Shown here piece after piece: positions 53,850 through 64,000 of a DNA stretch of 64,000 nucleotides. The notes beneath the pieces were generated by a model, which saw nothing but the letters and a program-made list of their open reading frames with translations, ran no database searches and was not told the origin of the DNA. Both the position numbers and the translations under genes were made by a program. Numbering within the stretch: the first letter of the stretch is position 1; each line of letters opens with the position of its first letter. Origin of the DNA: Cenococcum geophilum 1.58 (lineage: Eukaryota; Ascomycota; Dothideomycetes; Gloniales; Gloniaceae); NCBI GenBank assembly GCA_001692895.1, contig KV748212.1:806001-870000 (forward strand), given 5' to 3'.

Positions 53850-55490
53850 AGCCCTTTATAACAAGAATAGGCGAATACTACACTATAAAGCGGAAAGACC
53901 TCTATTAAAAAGGCATCTAATAAAATATAAAGCCTATTAGACGTGTCTAGTATCTATAGTTATGGGGGAGTAACCGTTAGCTATAATAAACTAATATAGC
54001 TAGCAGAATGGCTCCGCTAGTCTAGTAAACCCTAGGCGCCTCTCTAGTAAACCCTTAACTAAATCCTTTAATAGTTAAGTAAAATTAAAAATAAACAAAA
54101 TCCCTCCTTACTAGCGAACTATACCTGGGCCGCCGTAGCTATATATCTATAGTATAGGGAACCTACCCCCCTAAAGATAATATTTAGGTATATAATTATA
54201 ATATAACTAAATATAGAAAAAGTAGAGGGGCTTAGGGGATAATTAGAAACAGAAGTCCTTACGGAGATTTATAAAGAGGTTTATAACGCTGTTATAGTCT
54301 AATACCTTAGGAGTAGAGATATTAGAGTTACCCTAAGGACTAATAGGTAAAGGAATAAGCCGTTAGGGTAGGGGATAGGCTAAGAGAATGTATTAGTATA
54401 AAAGTGCTCTATAAAGATTACTTAGTTAAAGTTCTAATGGTTCCCCTAAGCCTTAGGGTAAAAAAGGGACGCTAGGCGGATAATATAGTAATTATATATA
54501 AGATAGTAAAATAAATAGAACGCCTTATACTAGGACTTGAGATCACCTAAATCTAATAGCTTTAATAGGAAAATGTAAACTAAGTATATAATAAGAATAA
54601 TAAAAGAATATAAGGGTTACTAAAGACTTACTAGGGAAACGCCAGTTAAACGTATAGCTCCCTTATTCTTAGCATATATATACTAGGAATGCAAAAACTC
54701 CTTATTTAAAAAGGTATTATTATAAATGGCCTTATATATAACGTAAGGCTCTATAACTATANACTCCGCCTANAATAATNCTANCGCTATNTATAATAGN
54801 GACANACCTAATCCATATACGCAGTATAGGTGTGCTGCGGCCACTGTATAGGCCCCCATAATATAAGATAATGCTTAAATTAAGACTAAATAAAATACGT
54901 AAACTGCCACTAAAGTATATATAAGGCGTGGGAGAGAGTAGACTATATTAAATATAGGAGACGGAAGGTAAGGGCTTAATAGCTACAGGAATAACTGTAT
55001 ACTAGGTTATATAAATAAAAATAATAGGCGATAAGCTAGGGGGGTATAGGTGCCTTTCTAGCGTTTCATACCTTTAATACTAGGGGGCTAGGCTAGCTAT
55101 CCCAAGCCTTAATAGGCTAGAAGTAACGCTATATAATATTACTAAACTATATAGGGATATAAGGGTTATAGGGGATATAAGGGAGAGGATGCCCTGTAGG
55201 AAGACCCTTATAGACAGCTATAGTAAGCTTAAGACTAGGATAATTAAAAATTAGACTTAACGCGGTAAATATAACATTTATAGCCGACTCTTAAAGGGTA
55301 TATAGCTAACTAGTAAGAATAGGGGAAGAACCGGAGATAATAATAGATTTAGATATAGAAGCGCTAGTAGGAATATAAGATATGGGAATAGAAAGCTCTA
55401 TATAAAATAAGTAGCAACTAGGGTATAGATATAAGAGATAGAAGTTCTAAATGTCCTAGAGAAAGTAAAAATAGAAGAAGTAAGGAATAA
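53850..55490 (+). pseudogene. LINE-A ORF1 (copy 3)
   Basis: It reads the same ORF1 as copy 4, with an N-terminal region, a conserved middle (YLRSRDIRVTLR-like near 54300-54340, then VKVLMVPLSLRVKKGR near 54425-54475) and a knuckle region near 54800-54900. It has numerous RIP-type stops, more than copy 4. It would have been a zinc-knuckle RNA-binding protein. The start is uncertain. Confidence 0.65.
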
Positions 55491-55502
55491 AGGAGAGGCA
55501 AA

Positions 55503-55525
55503 GGACCCTCGCTAGGGGTCCGCCA
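55503..55525 (+). promoter_or_regulatory. Hairpin between LINE-A ORF1 and ORF2 (copy 3)
   Basis: GGACCCTCGCTAGGGGTCC near 55504-55522 can pair its first six or seven bases with its last. It stands just before the ORF2 endonuclease reading (IQYNCG-like, near 55545). The equivalent sites are at 57549 and, reversed, near 47480. Confidence 0.6.
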
Positions 55526-55663
55526 CCTATCTATTATATAGTATAACTGCGGTAATATAAACTACCGTCTTATAAGGCCCTTACTAGACAGCCTAAACCT
55601 AAAGAAACACTATATCCTTACTATATAAGAGCTATATTATAATGCCTATATATAATTAATATA

Positions 55664-55855
55664 TGAGAAATATTAAGGCTAAGTAATAAGGCTACTAGGT
55701 TTAGGTTACTCCTCTATACCATATATACCTATTAGGAGCTCTTGCTGCACCCGGCCTAAAAAGACCAAAAACAACTAAAAGAACCCTAAAAAACACCTAG
55801 AGAATCCCCCTGAGATACATGCATCGCAGGGGAGACACACGTTAAACGACGGTGG
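55664..55855 (+). other. LINE-A 5' leader
   Basis: No gene is present. It includes the word GGAGCTCTTGCTGCACCCGG near 55726-55745, at which the other LINE-A copies also begin to match. The first 60 bases are seen only in this copy. Confidence 0.6.
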
Positions 55856-55859
55856 TTTA

Positions 55860-57540
55860 CACTCGCGCGCGCCCACCAGAACCACGCCCAGCAATAGCCC
55901 TCCATAATAAGAACGGGCGAATACTACACTATAAAACGGAAAGACCTCTATTAAGAAGGCATTTAATAAAATATAAAGCCTATTAAACGCGTCTAGTATC
56001 CGTAGTTATAGGGGAGCGACCGTTAGCTATAATGAACTAATATAGCTAGTAGAATGGCTCCGCCAATTTAGTGTACCTTAGGCACCCCTCCAGTAAACCC
56101 TTAACTAAATCCTCTAACGGCTAAGCAAAATCGAAAATAAATAAAACCTCTCCCTACCAGCGAACCGCACCTAGGCCGCCGTAGCTATACCTCTATAGTA
56201 CAGGGAGCCTACCCCCTTAAAGATAATATCCGGATATATAATTATAATATAACCAAATATAGAGAAAGTAGAGGGGCTTAGGGGATAATTAGAAATAGAA
56301 GTTCTTATAGAAATTTATAAAGAGGTCTATAACGCTGTTATAGTCTAATACCTTAGGAGCGGAGATATTAGAGTCACCCTAAGGGACTAATAGGTAAAGG
56401 AACGAGCTATAAGGGTAGGGGATAGGCTAGGAGAACGTATTAGCATAAAAGTGCTCTATAAAGATTACCCAGTTAAAGTCCTAGCGGTTCCCCTAAGCCT
56501 TAGGGTAGAAAAGGGACGCCAGGTGGATAATACGGCAACTATATATAAGATAGTAAAACAAACGGAACGCCTTATATTAGGACTTAAGATTACCTAAATC
56601 TAATGGCTTTAATAGGAAAATGTAAACTAAGTATATAATAAGAACAACGAAAGAATATAAGGGTTATTAGAGACTTACTAGGGAGACGCCAGTCAAATAT
56701 ATAGCTCCCTTATTATTAGTATATATATACTAGGAATGCAAAAACTCCTTATCTAAAAAGGTATTATTATAAATGGCCTTATATATAACGCAAGGCTCTA
56801 TAACTATAAACTCCGCCTAAAATAATACTACCGCTATATATAATAGGGATATACCTAATCCATATACGCAGTATAGGTGTGCTACGGCCACTATATAGGC
56901 CCCCACGATATAAGAAACTGCTTAAATTAAGACTAAATAAAATATATAAACTGCTACTAAAGCATATATAAGGCGTAGGAGAGAGAAAACTGCATTAAAT
57001 ATAGGAGACGGAAGGTAAGGGCTTAACAGCTACGGGAATAACTGCACGCTAGGTTATATAAATGAAAATAATAGGCGATAAGCTAGGGGGGCGTAGGTGC
57101 CTTTCTAGCATTTCCTACCTTTAATATTAGGGGGCTAGGCCAGCTATCCCAAGCCTTAATAGGCCAGAAGCGTTGCTGCGTGATATTACTAGACCGTATA
57201 GGGATATAAGGGTTATAGGGGACATAAGGGAGAGGACGCCCTGTAGGAAGACTATTATAGATAGCTATAGTAAGCTTAAGACTAGGATAATTAAGAATTA
57301 GACTTAACGCGGCAAATATAATATTTATAGCCGACTTTTAAAGGGTATATAGCTAACTAGTAAGAATAGGGGAGAAACCGGAGATAATAACAGATTTAGA
57401 TATAGAAGCGCTACTAGGAATACAAGACACGGGAATAAAAAGCTCTATATAAAATAAGTAGTAACCAAGATGCAGATATAAGAGATAGATGCTTTAAATA
57501 TCCTAGAGAAAGTGAAAACAGAGGAAGCGAGGAATAAAGG
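55860..57540 (+). pseudogene. LINE-A ORF1: zinc-knuckle RNA-binding protein
   Basis: About 550 codons. The N-terminal part reads GKTSIKKAFNKI and SSIRSYRGATVSYNELI near 55935-56045. The conserved middle reads YLRSGDIRVTLRD near 56350-56390, then DRLGERISIKVLYKDYPVKVLAVPLSLRVEKGRQ near 56415-56520, TIYKIVKQTERLILGLKIT near 56540-56600. The knuckle region is near 56870-56930 (CYGHYIGPHDIRN), with some cysteines lost to RIP. This is the layout of Tad1-clade ORF1. It lies upstream of ORF2 on the same strand, with a hairpin between. Many TAA/TAG stops break it. The start is not fixed. Confidence 0.7.
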
Positions 57541-57548
57541 AGAGGCGA

Positions 57549-57567
57549 AGGACCCCTGCCGGGGGTC
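57549..57567 (+). promoter_or_regulatory. Hairpin between LINE-A ORF1 and ORF2 (copy 4)
   Basis: GGACCCC pairs perfectly with GGGGTCC around a five-base loop (TGCCG). It is followed within about 20 bases by the start of the endonuclease reading. The site is conserved in three copies, which suggests a role in translating ORF2 after ORF1; that role is inference. Confidence 0.65.
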
Positions 57568-57579
57568 CGCCACCTATCT

Positions 57580-60500
57580 ATTATATAGTATAACTGCGGT
57601 AATATAAACCACTGTCTTGCAAGGCCCTTGCTAGACAGCTTAGACCTAAAGAAATACCACATCCTTGCTATATAAGAGCCGTATTATAATGCCTATATAT
57701 AATTAATATACTGCCCCCAAGGATTCCAGCTCCTATATAAACTAAAAGCAGCTATACGCGTGTGCTTTATAATTAGTAAGGCTATTAGCCTATCCTTATA
57801 GTTATGGCAGGCAGTTAACCTAGATATTATAGTTATAATAATCTAGATATATAGGGGACCGGTTTAGATTATTAATATATATAACTCTAGGGTTAAAGGG
57901 GTCCTATAAATAGAGAATATTATATTAGTAATAAGCTTACTAGAAACCGAAGATATAGAGTTTATCCTATTAGGAGATATAAACCTCTACTACCCGTAGT
58001 AGGGGGGTATCTATATTGCTGCCAAACAATAGGCAGAGTGCCTACTAAAAGCTATAAACACCTAGGGCCTTAAGCTAGCCACCCCCCTAGGAGTAATTAT
58101 ATAGTAATGAGGCACTGCTAGAAATATAATTAACCTTATATTTATAGACAAAGGCCTATACTAGAGACTTAAAAGGTGTAACCCTAAAGAAGAATAGGCA
58201 CTTACTTTAGACTATATCCCCATCTAAATATAGCTAGATCTAGATATTAAGGCATAATTAAATAGTAAAAGATACGCAATAAGAAAGCTTAAGATAGATA
58301 GCTTCCTTAATATAGTCAAATAATAACTTTAAGACCTAGAAGAAATCCACCCAATACTAAATAAGTAAGGCTTAGTAGCTACCCCTAAGGAAATTAACTA
58401 AAGACTAGAAAGGATCTAGGTAGTAATTAAAAATAGGTTAGAAGAGCACTGCCCGGTTTTAAAAGCGGGCCCCTACGCGTGATATATATAGTCCGCATAA
58501 TACGCGGTTCTTATTACTAGCCAACGATGAGTAAGAAGAAAATATATAAGTAGCTATAATTCTAAAAACGAGAGACATTATAAAGATAAAAAAAAACCAG
58601 CTAAAGAATACCCTAAAAAAAGAAGTAAGGAATAGCTGGAGACGGTTTATAAATAAGTATACTACTAACCTAAGCCTCCCCTATAATAAAGGTCTTTAGA
58701 GGATAGCAAAATAGGTAAAAAGAAAGGTAGGACGTCTAGTAGAAAACCTATACCTTCCGCCCCTGCGAAGACTAGGTAAATTACTAGCTATAAGCGACAA
58801 TAATAAGAAGGCAAAAATCCTTATAGAAAGATTTTTCCCCTAACTAGCTTTAGCAGACCTTAGCGATATTATGGGCGAAGCACCGGTAACTTACCTAAGG
58901 GTTAATAGTAATATAACAACCGAAGAAATGGCTAGAACTATTAGCCGCCTTTTAAATAATATAGTACTAGGACTAAATAGGATCCTAAATAAAGCCCTAA
59001 AGACCTACGGACCACTAATAGCACCTTAGCTTGCGGATATAGCTAGAGTATACTTTATAATAGGCTACTACCTAAGACTCGGAAGAGCTATAATAATATT
59101 TATCCTACGTAAAGAAGGTAAAGCAGACTACTTATTTCTAGGGAGCTACCGCCCTATTACCTTAGAGAATACCCTTAGTAAGATCTTAGAAAGGGTAATA
59201 GTGGACTATATAGTAGATATAGCAGAGGAACACGCCCTACTACTATAAAGCTAAATAGGGGCAAGAAAGAACCGCTTAACACTATTAGCACTTACGCTAC
59301 TCGCTGCCACTATTAAATCAGTATGGGTGATGCGAAGGGACTTTATAGTATTAATGCTCAGCCTAGATATTAGTAGCGCCTACGATAACATACCCTATAA
59401 GCGTCTCCTATATATCCTCAGAGCAAAAGGCTTCCTAGAATGGATTATACAATTTATTTAAGGGTTTATAGGCCAAAAAGAAATATTGCTGGTCTTTAGC
59501 GGATACCAAAGCCCCCCTATTATAGTTGCAATAGGAATACTATAAGAATTACCCCTCTCGCCTATACTTTTCCTTTTCTTTATAAGCAACCTACTTAACT
59601 CCTTTAAGGAAGGGGCGACCTAGGGGATAGGCTTCGTTAACGATATAAACCTAATTATATATAGGCCAACAGCCGCAGAGAATTGCAGAACGCTAGAGAA
59701 AGCTTATAATACCTATATAGAATAGGTAAGACGATATAGAGTCTAATTCTCACTAAAGAAGTACTAGCTAATCCATTTTATAAGAAAACGTAACTAATCT
59801 ATAGATCTCTAGCATATAATTCGCATCTAAGGCTTTAGGGGTTAGCTAGTTTAGGGCCTAAGAGTATTAGGAGTATAGATAGACAGTAAGCTCTGGTAGA
59901 GCGCATATACGGCCTAAGCGGCCTATAAGGGCTAAGTATAGTACATTATATTATCTAGGATCATTAATTCTATATAGGGCCCATGCTTCTAGAGGTCACG
60001 CCTACTATATATAGCAGTTGTCCGGCTAACCATAACGTATAGGTCTAGTATTTGGGCTATTAGAGAATCTAAGAAAGGCCCCCCTAAATCGCTCCTTAAA
60101 CTACTCTAAAAGGTCTAAATAGCCTACCTTTAGAGTATAACAGGCGGATATAAGCGAACGGCTACAGCACTACTTAAGAAGGAAGCTAATATTCCCCCCC
60201 TATAACTATATATTAAAGCCACTGCAATATAAAGGGCGTAAAAGGAACATAACTCTAATATTATAAAGTATATTAAAACACGCCTAAATAAACTATAAAG
60301 GGACCCTAGGGCGCCTTATAGGAGAACAAACTAATAACCCTAAAGTAGGGAAGATATATTAGAGAAATAGGTAAAGAAAGTAGAAGAAGAATAGTGCTGC
60401 TTTAGGGCCCAGGCCTATATAGAGGAGGAAGGGAGACGCGTAAGAGGCTAGTAAGGATAATAGTAAGAGAGAGAAAAGAGCTAAAGTAAAGTATAAAAGA

Positions 60501-61120
60501 ACGCTAGGAAACCAACTACCGTAATATAATACTGGCTGGACTAACGCTAGAGAGGTGTATAGAAGTTAAAGGTATAGAGGTTAACTAAGGCAAGAAGAAC
60601 CTAAGCCGTAGTATAGTTAACGCTATAGGGGGTAAATACTCTAGGGCTCCGAGAAGGCCTAATAAAGGCAGAAAATATAATAGTAATACTCTTAAGAATA
60701 GGAGTAATAGGACTAAAAGACTAGCTCTACTAGGTAGGTGTCCTAGTAGGTAGCCTAAGATATAAATATAGCTAGCCAAGACAGACACCAAAGCACGTAA
60801 TACTGCTATGCCCCTTACGTACCAACTAAGAAGCAATACTCTTAGCAGCTAGCACAAAGAACTATAAGACACTACTCTTAATATAAAAAGGCCTTAAGGC
60901 GGTTACCCAGTGGCTTATTAGCTAAAATATACTAAACTAGTTCCGGGTTGTAAAGGAAATAGCAATAGAAGGTAGGGGGGCGAGCAATAGGTGCCCCCTA
61001 ATGACTCTATAGCAGTAGAGTAAAGTTTATAATACTAGCGCGTCCGTAGGCTTGTTACGGCAGTAGTAGTTCCTAAAGAGGTTAAAAAGTAAGGTAGTAA
61101 GAGCACCATAGGTGACTTAT
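57580..61120 (+). pseudogene. LINE-A ORF2: endonuclease and reverse transcriptase
   Basis: About 1180 codons. The APE-type endonuclease starts IQYNCGNINHCLARPLLDSL near 57588-57650, followed by ILAIQE and then the GDINLYYP motif near 57975-58000. Reverse transcriptase: LGSYRPITLENTLSKILERV near 59140-59200, motif A LMLSLDISSAYDNIPYKRLL near 59350-59410, and catalytic FVNDINLI near 59633-59656, where the usual FxDD aspartate reads asparagine, fitting a G-to-A change. C-terminal domain: YKRTATALLKKEANIPPLQLY near 60150-60215 and KAESIIVILLRIGVIGLKD near 60670-60725, ending HVILLCP near 60800-60820. No RNase H was recognised. Many stops, mostly from CAA, CAG and TGG, break it. Confidence 0.82.
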
Positions 61121-61273
61121 AGGCGCCTCATAGGCGCCCTGTAGGCGAGTCTTAAAAGGCAGGGAAATAGATTATAGGGTTTTCTTAAATAGAGTTTTCT
61201 CCCTATATGTATATAAGGAGTAGTCCGCGTGGGCCTAATAGGGATCCGAATTGGACGTTAAGCAATGAATTAT
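61121..61273 (+). other. LINE-A 3' tail
   Basis: This noncoding tail is shared with 53350-53493. It ends GGGATCCGAATTGGACGTT then AAGCAATGAATTAT. Insertions of this family need no long poly-A, as seen at both complete ends in the window. Confidence 0.75.
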
Positions 61274-61286
61274 TATAATTAATATA

Positions 61287-64000
61287 CTGCCCCTAAGGAT
61301 TCTAGCTCTTATATAAACTAAAAGCAGCTATATGTATATGCTTTATAATTAGTAAGGCTATTAGTTTATCCTTATAGTTATAGCAGGTAGTTAACCTAGA
61401 TATTACAGTTATAACAATCCAGATATATAGGGGACTAGTATAGATTATTAATATATATAACCCTAGGGTTAAAGGGGTCCTATAAATAGAGTATATTAGT
61501 AATAAGCTTACTAGAAACTAAAGGTATAGATTCTATTCTATTAGGAGATATAAACCTCTACTACCTATAATAGGGGGGTATTTATATTACTGCTAAATAA
61601 TAAGTAGAGTGCCTACTAAGAGCTATAGACACCTAGGGCCTTAAGCTAGCCACCCCCCTAGGAGTAATTATATAGCAATAAGGCACCACTAAAAGTATAA
61701 TTGACCTTATATTTATAGATAAAGGCCTATACTAGAGACTTAAAAGGTGCAACCTTAAAAAAAATAGGTACTCGCTTTAGACTATATCCCTATTTAGATA
61801 TAGCTAGATCTAGATATTAAGGCGTAACCTAATAGTAAAAGATATATAATAAGAAAGCTTAAGACAGATAGCTTTCTTAGTATAGTTAAATAATAACTTT
61901 AAGACCTAGAAGAAATCCACCCGATACTAAATAAGCGAGGTTTATTAGCTATCCCTAAGGAAATCAACTAAAGACTAGAAAGAATTTAGGTAGCAATTAA
62001 AAACGGGCTAGAATAGCACTGCCCGGTCTTAAAACTAGGCCCCTATATATAATACGCATAGTCCGTATAATACGCAGTTCTTATCACCTGCTAATAATAA
62101 GTAAGAAGAAAATATATAAGTAGCTATAATCCTAAAGATAAGAGATAATATAAAGATATAAGAAACCAGCTAAAGAATACCCTAAAAAAAGAAGTAAGAA
62201 ATAGCTGGAGATGGTTTATAAATAAGTATACTACTAATCTAAGCCTCCCCCACAATAAAGGTCTCTAAAGGATAGTAAAATAGGTAAAGAAAAAGGCGGG
62301 ACGCCTAGTAGAAGACCCACACCTTCCGCCCCTATAAAGACTAGGTAAATTACTGGCTATAAGCGACAATAATAAGAAGGCAAAGATCCTTATAGAAAGA
62401 TTTTTCCCTTAACTAGCTTTAGTAGACCTTAGNANTATTANNGGNNAAGNACNNGTNACNCGCCTAAGGGTTAANAGNGANATAATAACTAAAGAAATNN
62501 CNAGAACTATTAGCCGCCTTTTAAATAATATAGTACTAGGACTAGATAGGATCCTAAATATAGCCCTAAAGACCTACGGACTACTAATAGCACCTTAGCT
62601 TATGGATATAGCTAGAGTATACTATATAATAGGCTATTACCCAAGACTCAGAAGAGCTATAATAACGTTTATCCTATATAAAGAAGGTAAAGCAGACTAC
62701 TTATTTCTAGGGAGCTACCGCCCTATTACCTTAGAGAATACCCTTAGTAAGATCTTAAAAAGGGTAATAGCGGATTATATAGCAGATATGGCTAAGAAAC
62801 ACGCCCTACTACTATAAAGCTAAATAGGGGCAAGAAAGAACCGCTTAACACTATTAGCACTTATGCTACTCGCTACCACTATTAAATCTACATAGGCGAT
62901 GCGAAAGGACTTTATAGTATTAATGCTTAGCCTAGATATTAGTGGCGCCTATAATAACGTACCCTATAAGCGTCTCTTATATATCCTTAGGGTAAAAGGC
63001 TTCTTAGAATATATTATATAATTTATTTAAGGGTTTATAGGTTAAAAAGAAATATTATTAGTCTTTAGCGGATACTAAAGCCCCCCTATTATAGTTGTAA
63101 CAGAAATACTATAAGGATTACCTCTTTTGTTTATACTCTTCCTTTTCTTTATAAGTAACCTGCTTAACTCCTTTAAAGAAGGGGTAACCTAGGGGATAGG
63201 CTTCGTTAATAATATAAACCTAATTATATACGGGCCAATAGCCGTAAAGAATTATAGAATACTAGAGAAAGCTTATAATACCTATATAGAATAGGCAAGA
63301 CGATATAAAGTCTAATTCTTACTAGAGAAATACTAGCTAATCTATTTTATAAGAAAATGTAACTAATCTACAGATCTTTAGTATATAATTCGCATTTAAG
63401 GCTTTAGGGGTTAACTAGTTTAGAGCCTAAGAGTATTAGAAGTATAGGTAGACAGTAAGCTTTAGTGGAGCGTATATACGGCGCAAGCGGCCCGTAAGGG
63501 CTAAGTATAGTATATTATATTATCTAGGATCGTTAACTCTATATAGGGTCTATGCTTCTAAAGGTTACGCCTACTATATATAGCAGTTATCCGGCCAACC
63601 ATGACGGTATTTAGGCTATTAGAGAATTTAAGAAAGGCCCCCCTAAATCGCTCCTTAAACCACTCTAAAAGGTCTAAATAGCTTACCTTTAGAGNATAAT
63701 AGGCGGATATAAGCGAACGGCCACAGGACTGCTTAAGAAGGAAGCTAATATTCCCCCCCTATAACTATATATTAAAGCTACTGCAATATAAAGGGCATAA
63801 AAGGAACGCAACTCTAATATTATAAAGTATATTAAGATACGCCTAAATAAACTATAGAGGGACCCTAGGGCGCCTTATAAGAGAATAAACCAATAACCCT
63901 AAAGTAGGGAAGATATATTAGAGAAATAGGTAAAGAAAATAGAAGAAAAATGGCGCTGCTTTAGGGCTTAGGCCTATATAGAGGAGAAAGGGAGACGCGT
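61287..64000 (+). mobile_element. LINE-A copy 3, right half (endonuclease onward), cut by window edge
   Basis: This resumes copy 3 exactly where it left off at 55663 and continues through endonuclease, reverse transcriptase and into the connection/C-terminal region. It runs off the right edge. Ambiguous bases cluster at 62433-62504 and 63695. Confidence 0.85.
61287..64000 (+). pseudogene. LINE-A ORF2 (copy 3), 3' part outside window
   Basis: The endonuclease motif (GDINLYYL-like) lies near 61545-61570. Reverse transcriptase shows an open stretch, YLFLGSYRPITLENTLSKIL, near 62697-62756. Motif A reads LMLSLDISGAYNNVPYKRLL near 62922-62980, and the catalytic motif has become FVNNINLI near 63205-63230, both aspartates altered. 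It also has many stops, so it is more worn than copy 4. Confidence 0.75.

Larger units (their letters stand above)
53677..55663 (+). mobile_element. LINE-A copy 3, left half (5' end, ORF1, EN start)
   Basis: This covers the LINE-A 5' end, ORF1 and the first codons of the ORF2 endonuclease. It breaks off at 55663 in TATAATTAATATA, which is repeated at 61274-61286, where the rest of ORF2 continues. Copy 4 (55664-61273) is therefore inserted in this copy. Ambiguous bases stand at 54762-54805. Confidence 0.88.
55664..61273 (+). mobile_element. LINE-A copy 4, full length, inside copy 3
   Basis: This complete 5.6-kb Tad1-like LINE runs from TGAGAAATATTAAGG to the family end AAGCAATGAATTAT. It is bounded by the 13-bp duplication TATAATTAATATA at 55651-55663 and 61274-61286. 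It has a 5' leader, ORF1, a hairpin, ORF2 with endonuclease, reverse transcriptase and C-terminal domain, and a 3' tail that ends not in poly-A but in a short ATT-rich end. It is full length, but many stops break both frames. Confidence 0.92.

Noticed and set aside
61240-61270. Resemblance of the LINE-A 3' end (ATCCGAATTGGACGTTAAGC) to the conserved part of 5S rRNA
   Set aside because: Only about 20 bases look alike, the rest of 5S is absent, and the ascomycete 5S sequence I recall differs here. It is most likely chance.
1-64000. CRISPR array, prophage, operon or bacterial gene cluster
   Set aside because: The tandem repeats found are LTR minisatellites without unique spacers. All coding remains belong to eukaryotic retroelements, and no bacterial gene is present.
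53677-64000. Tandem duplication of LINE-A
   Set aside because: The matching 13-bp words at 55651 and 61274 and the exact continuation of the endonuclease reading show insertion of one copy into another.

Overview
The window is a block of nested, decayed transposable elements from what looks like a filamentous ascomycete (Pezizomycotina). I found no host protein gene, tRNA or rRNA gene. The base composition points to repeat-induced point mutation (RIP): TpA is very common, CpA/TpG are scarce while CpG survives, in-frame TAA/TAG stops are everywhere, and element copies differ almost only by C/T and G/A transitions. Families such as chromodomain Ty3/gypsy, Ty1/copia and Tad1-like LINEs fit the same group of fungi. 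Species cannot be named from this sequence.

Layout. 1-1643: 5' end of an LTR element on the minus strand running off the left edge, joined at its LTR to the 3' tip of another internal region. 1880-2300: fold-back DNA and a copia leader fragment. About 2900-30966: one old Ty1/copia element (here C1, plus strand) split by four insertions. These are gypsy G0 (3150-13290, minus; itself split by an ORF1-only LINE at 5617-7767), gypsy G1 (13836-20028, plus), gypsy G2 (22961-29325, minus) and a fold-back MITE (29815-30241). Each gypsy has matching 5-bp target duplications, and the C1 reading resumes across every junction. 30967-45842: a second copia family (C2, plus), split by a second ORF1-only LINE (31625-33785), a near full-length Tad1-like LINE-B (36577-41931, minus) and a third ORF1-only LINE (42473-44635), then abutted by the 5' end of another C2 copy. 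45843-64000: mostly LINE-A (Tad1-like), in four copies. One is on the minus strand and split by a solo C2 LTR, one is 5'-truncated with its own 14-bp duplication, and one full-length copy (55664-61273) sits inside another (53677-55663 plus 61287-64000).

How the parts relate. LINE-A and LINE-B each encode a zinc-knuckle ORF1 and an endonuclease/reverse transcriptase ORF2. The 2.15-kb ORF1-only family encodes only a zinc-knuckle protein but has poly-A tails and 10-13 bp target duplications, so it was probably moved by an ORF2 supplied from elsewhere. C2 carries a primer site that matches the anticodon region of an isoleucine tRNA, which suggests half-tRNA priming. The gypsy elements G1 and G2 share a 42-bp block built on a palindrome in their 3' noncoding regions.

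Limits: coordinates of LTRs and target duplications were read by eye and should be good to a few bases; domain limits inside decayed elements are approximate. Family names (C1, C2, G0-G2, LINE-A, LINE-B) are labels for this window only.
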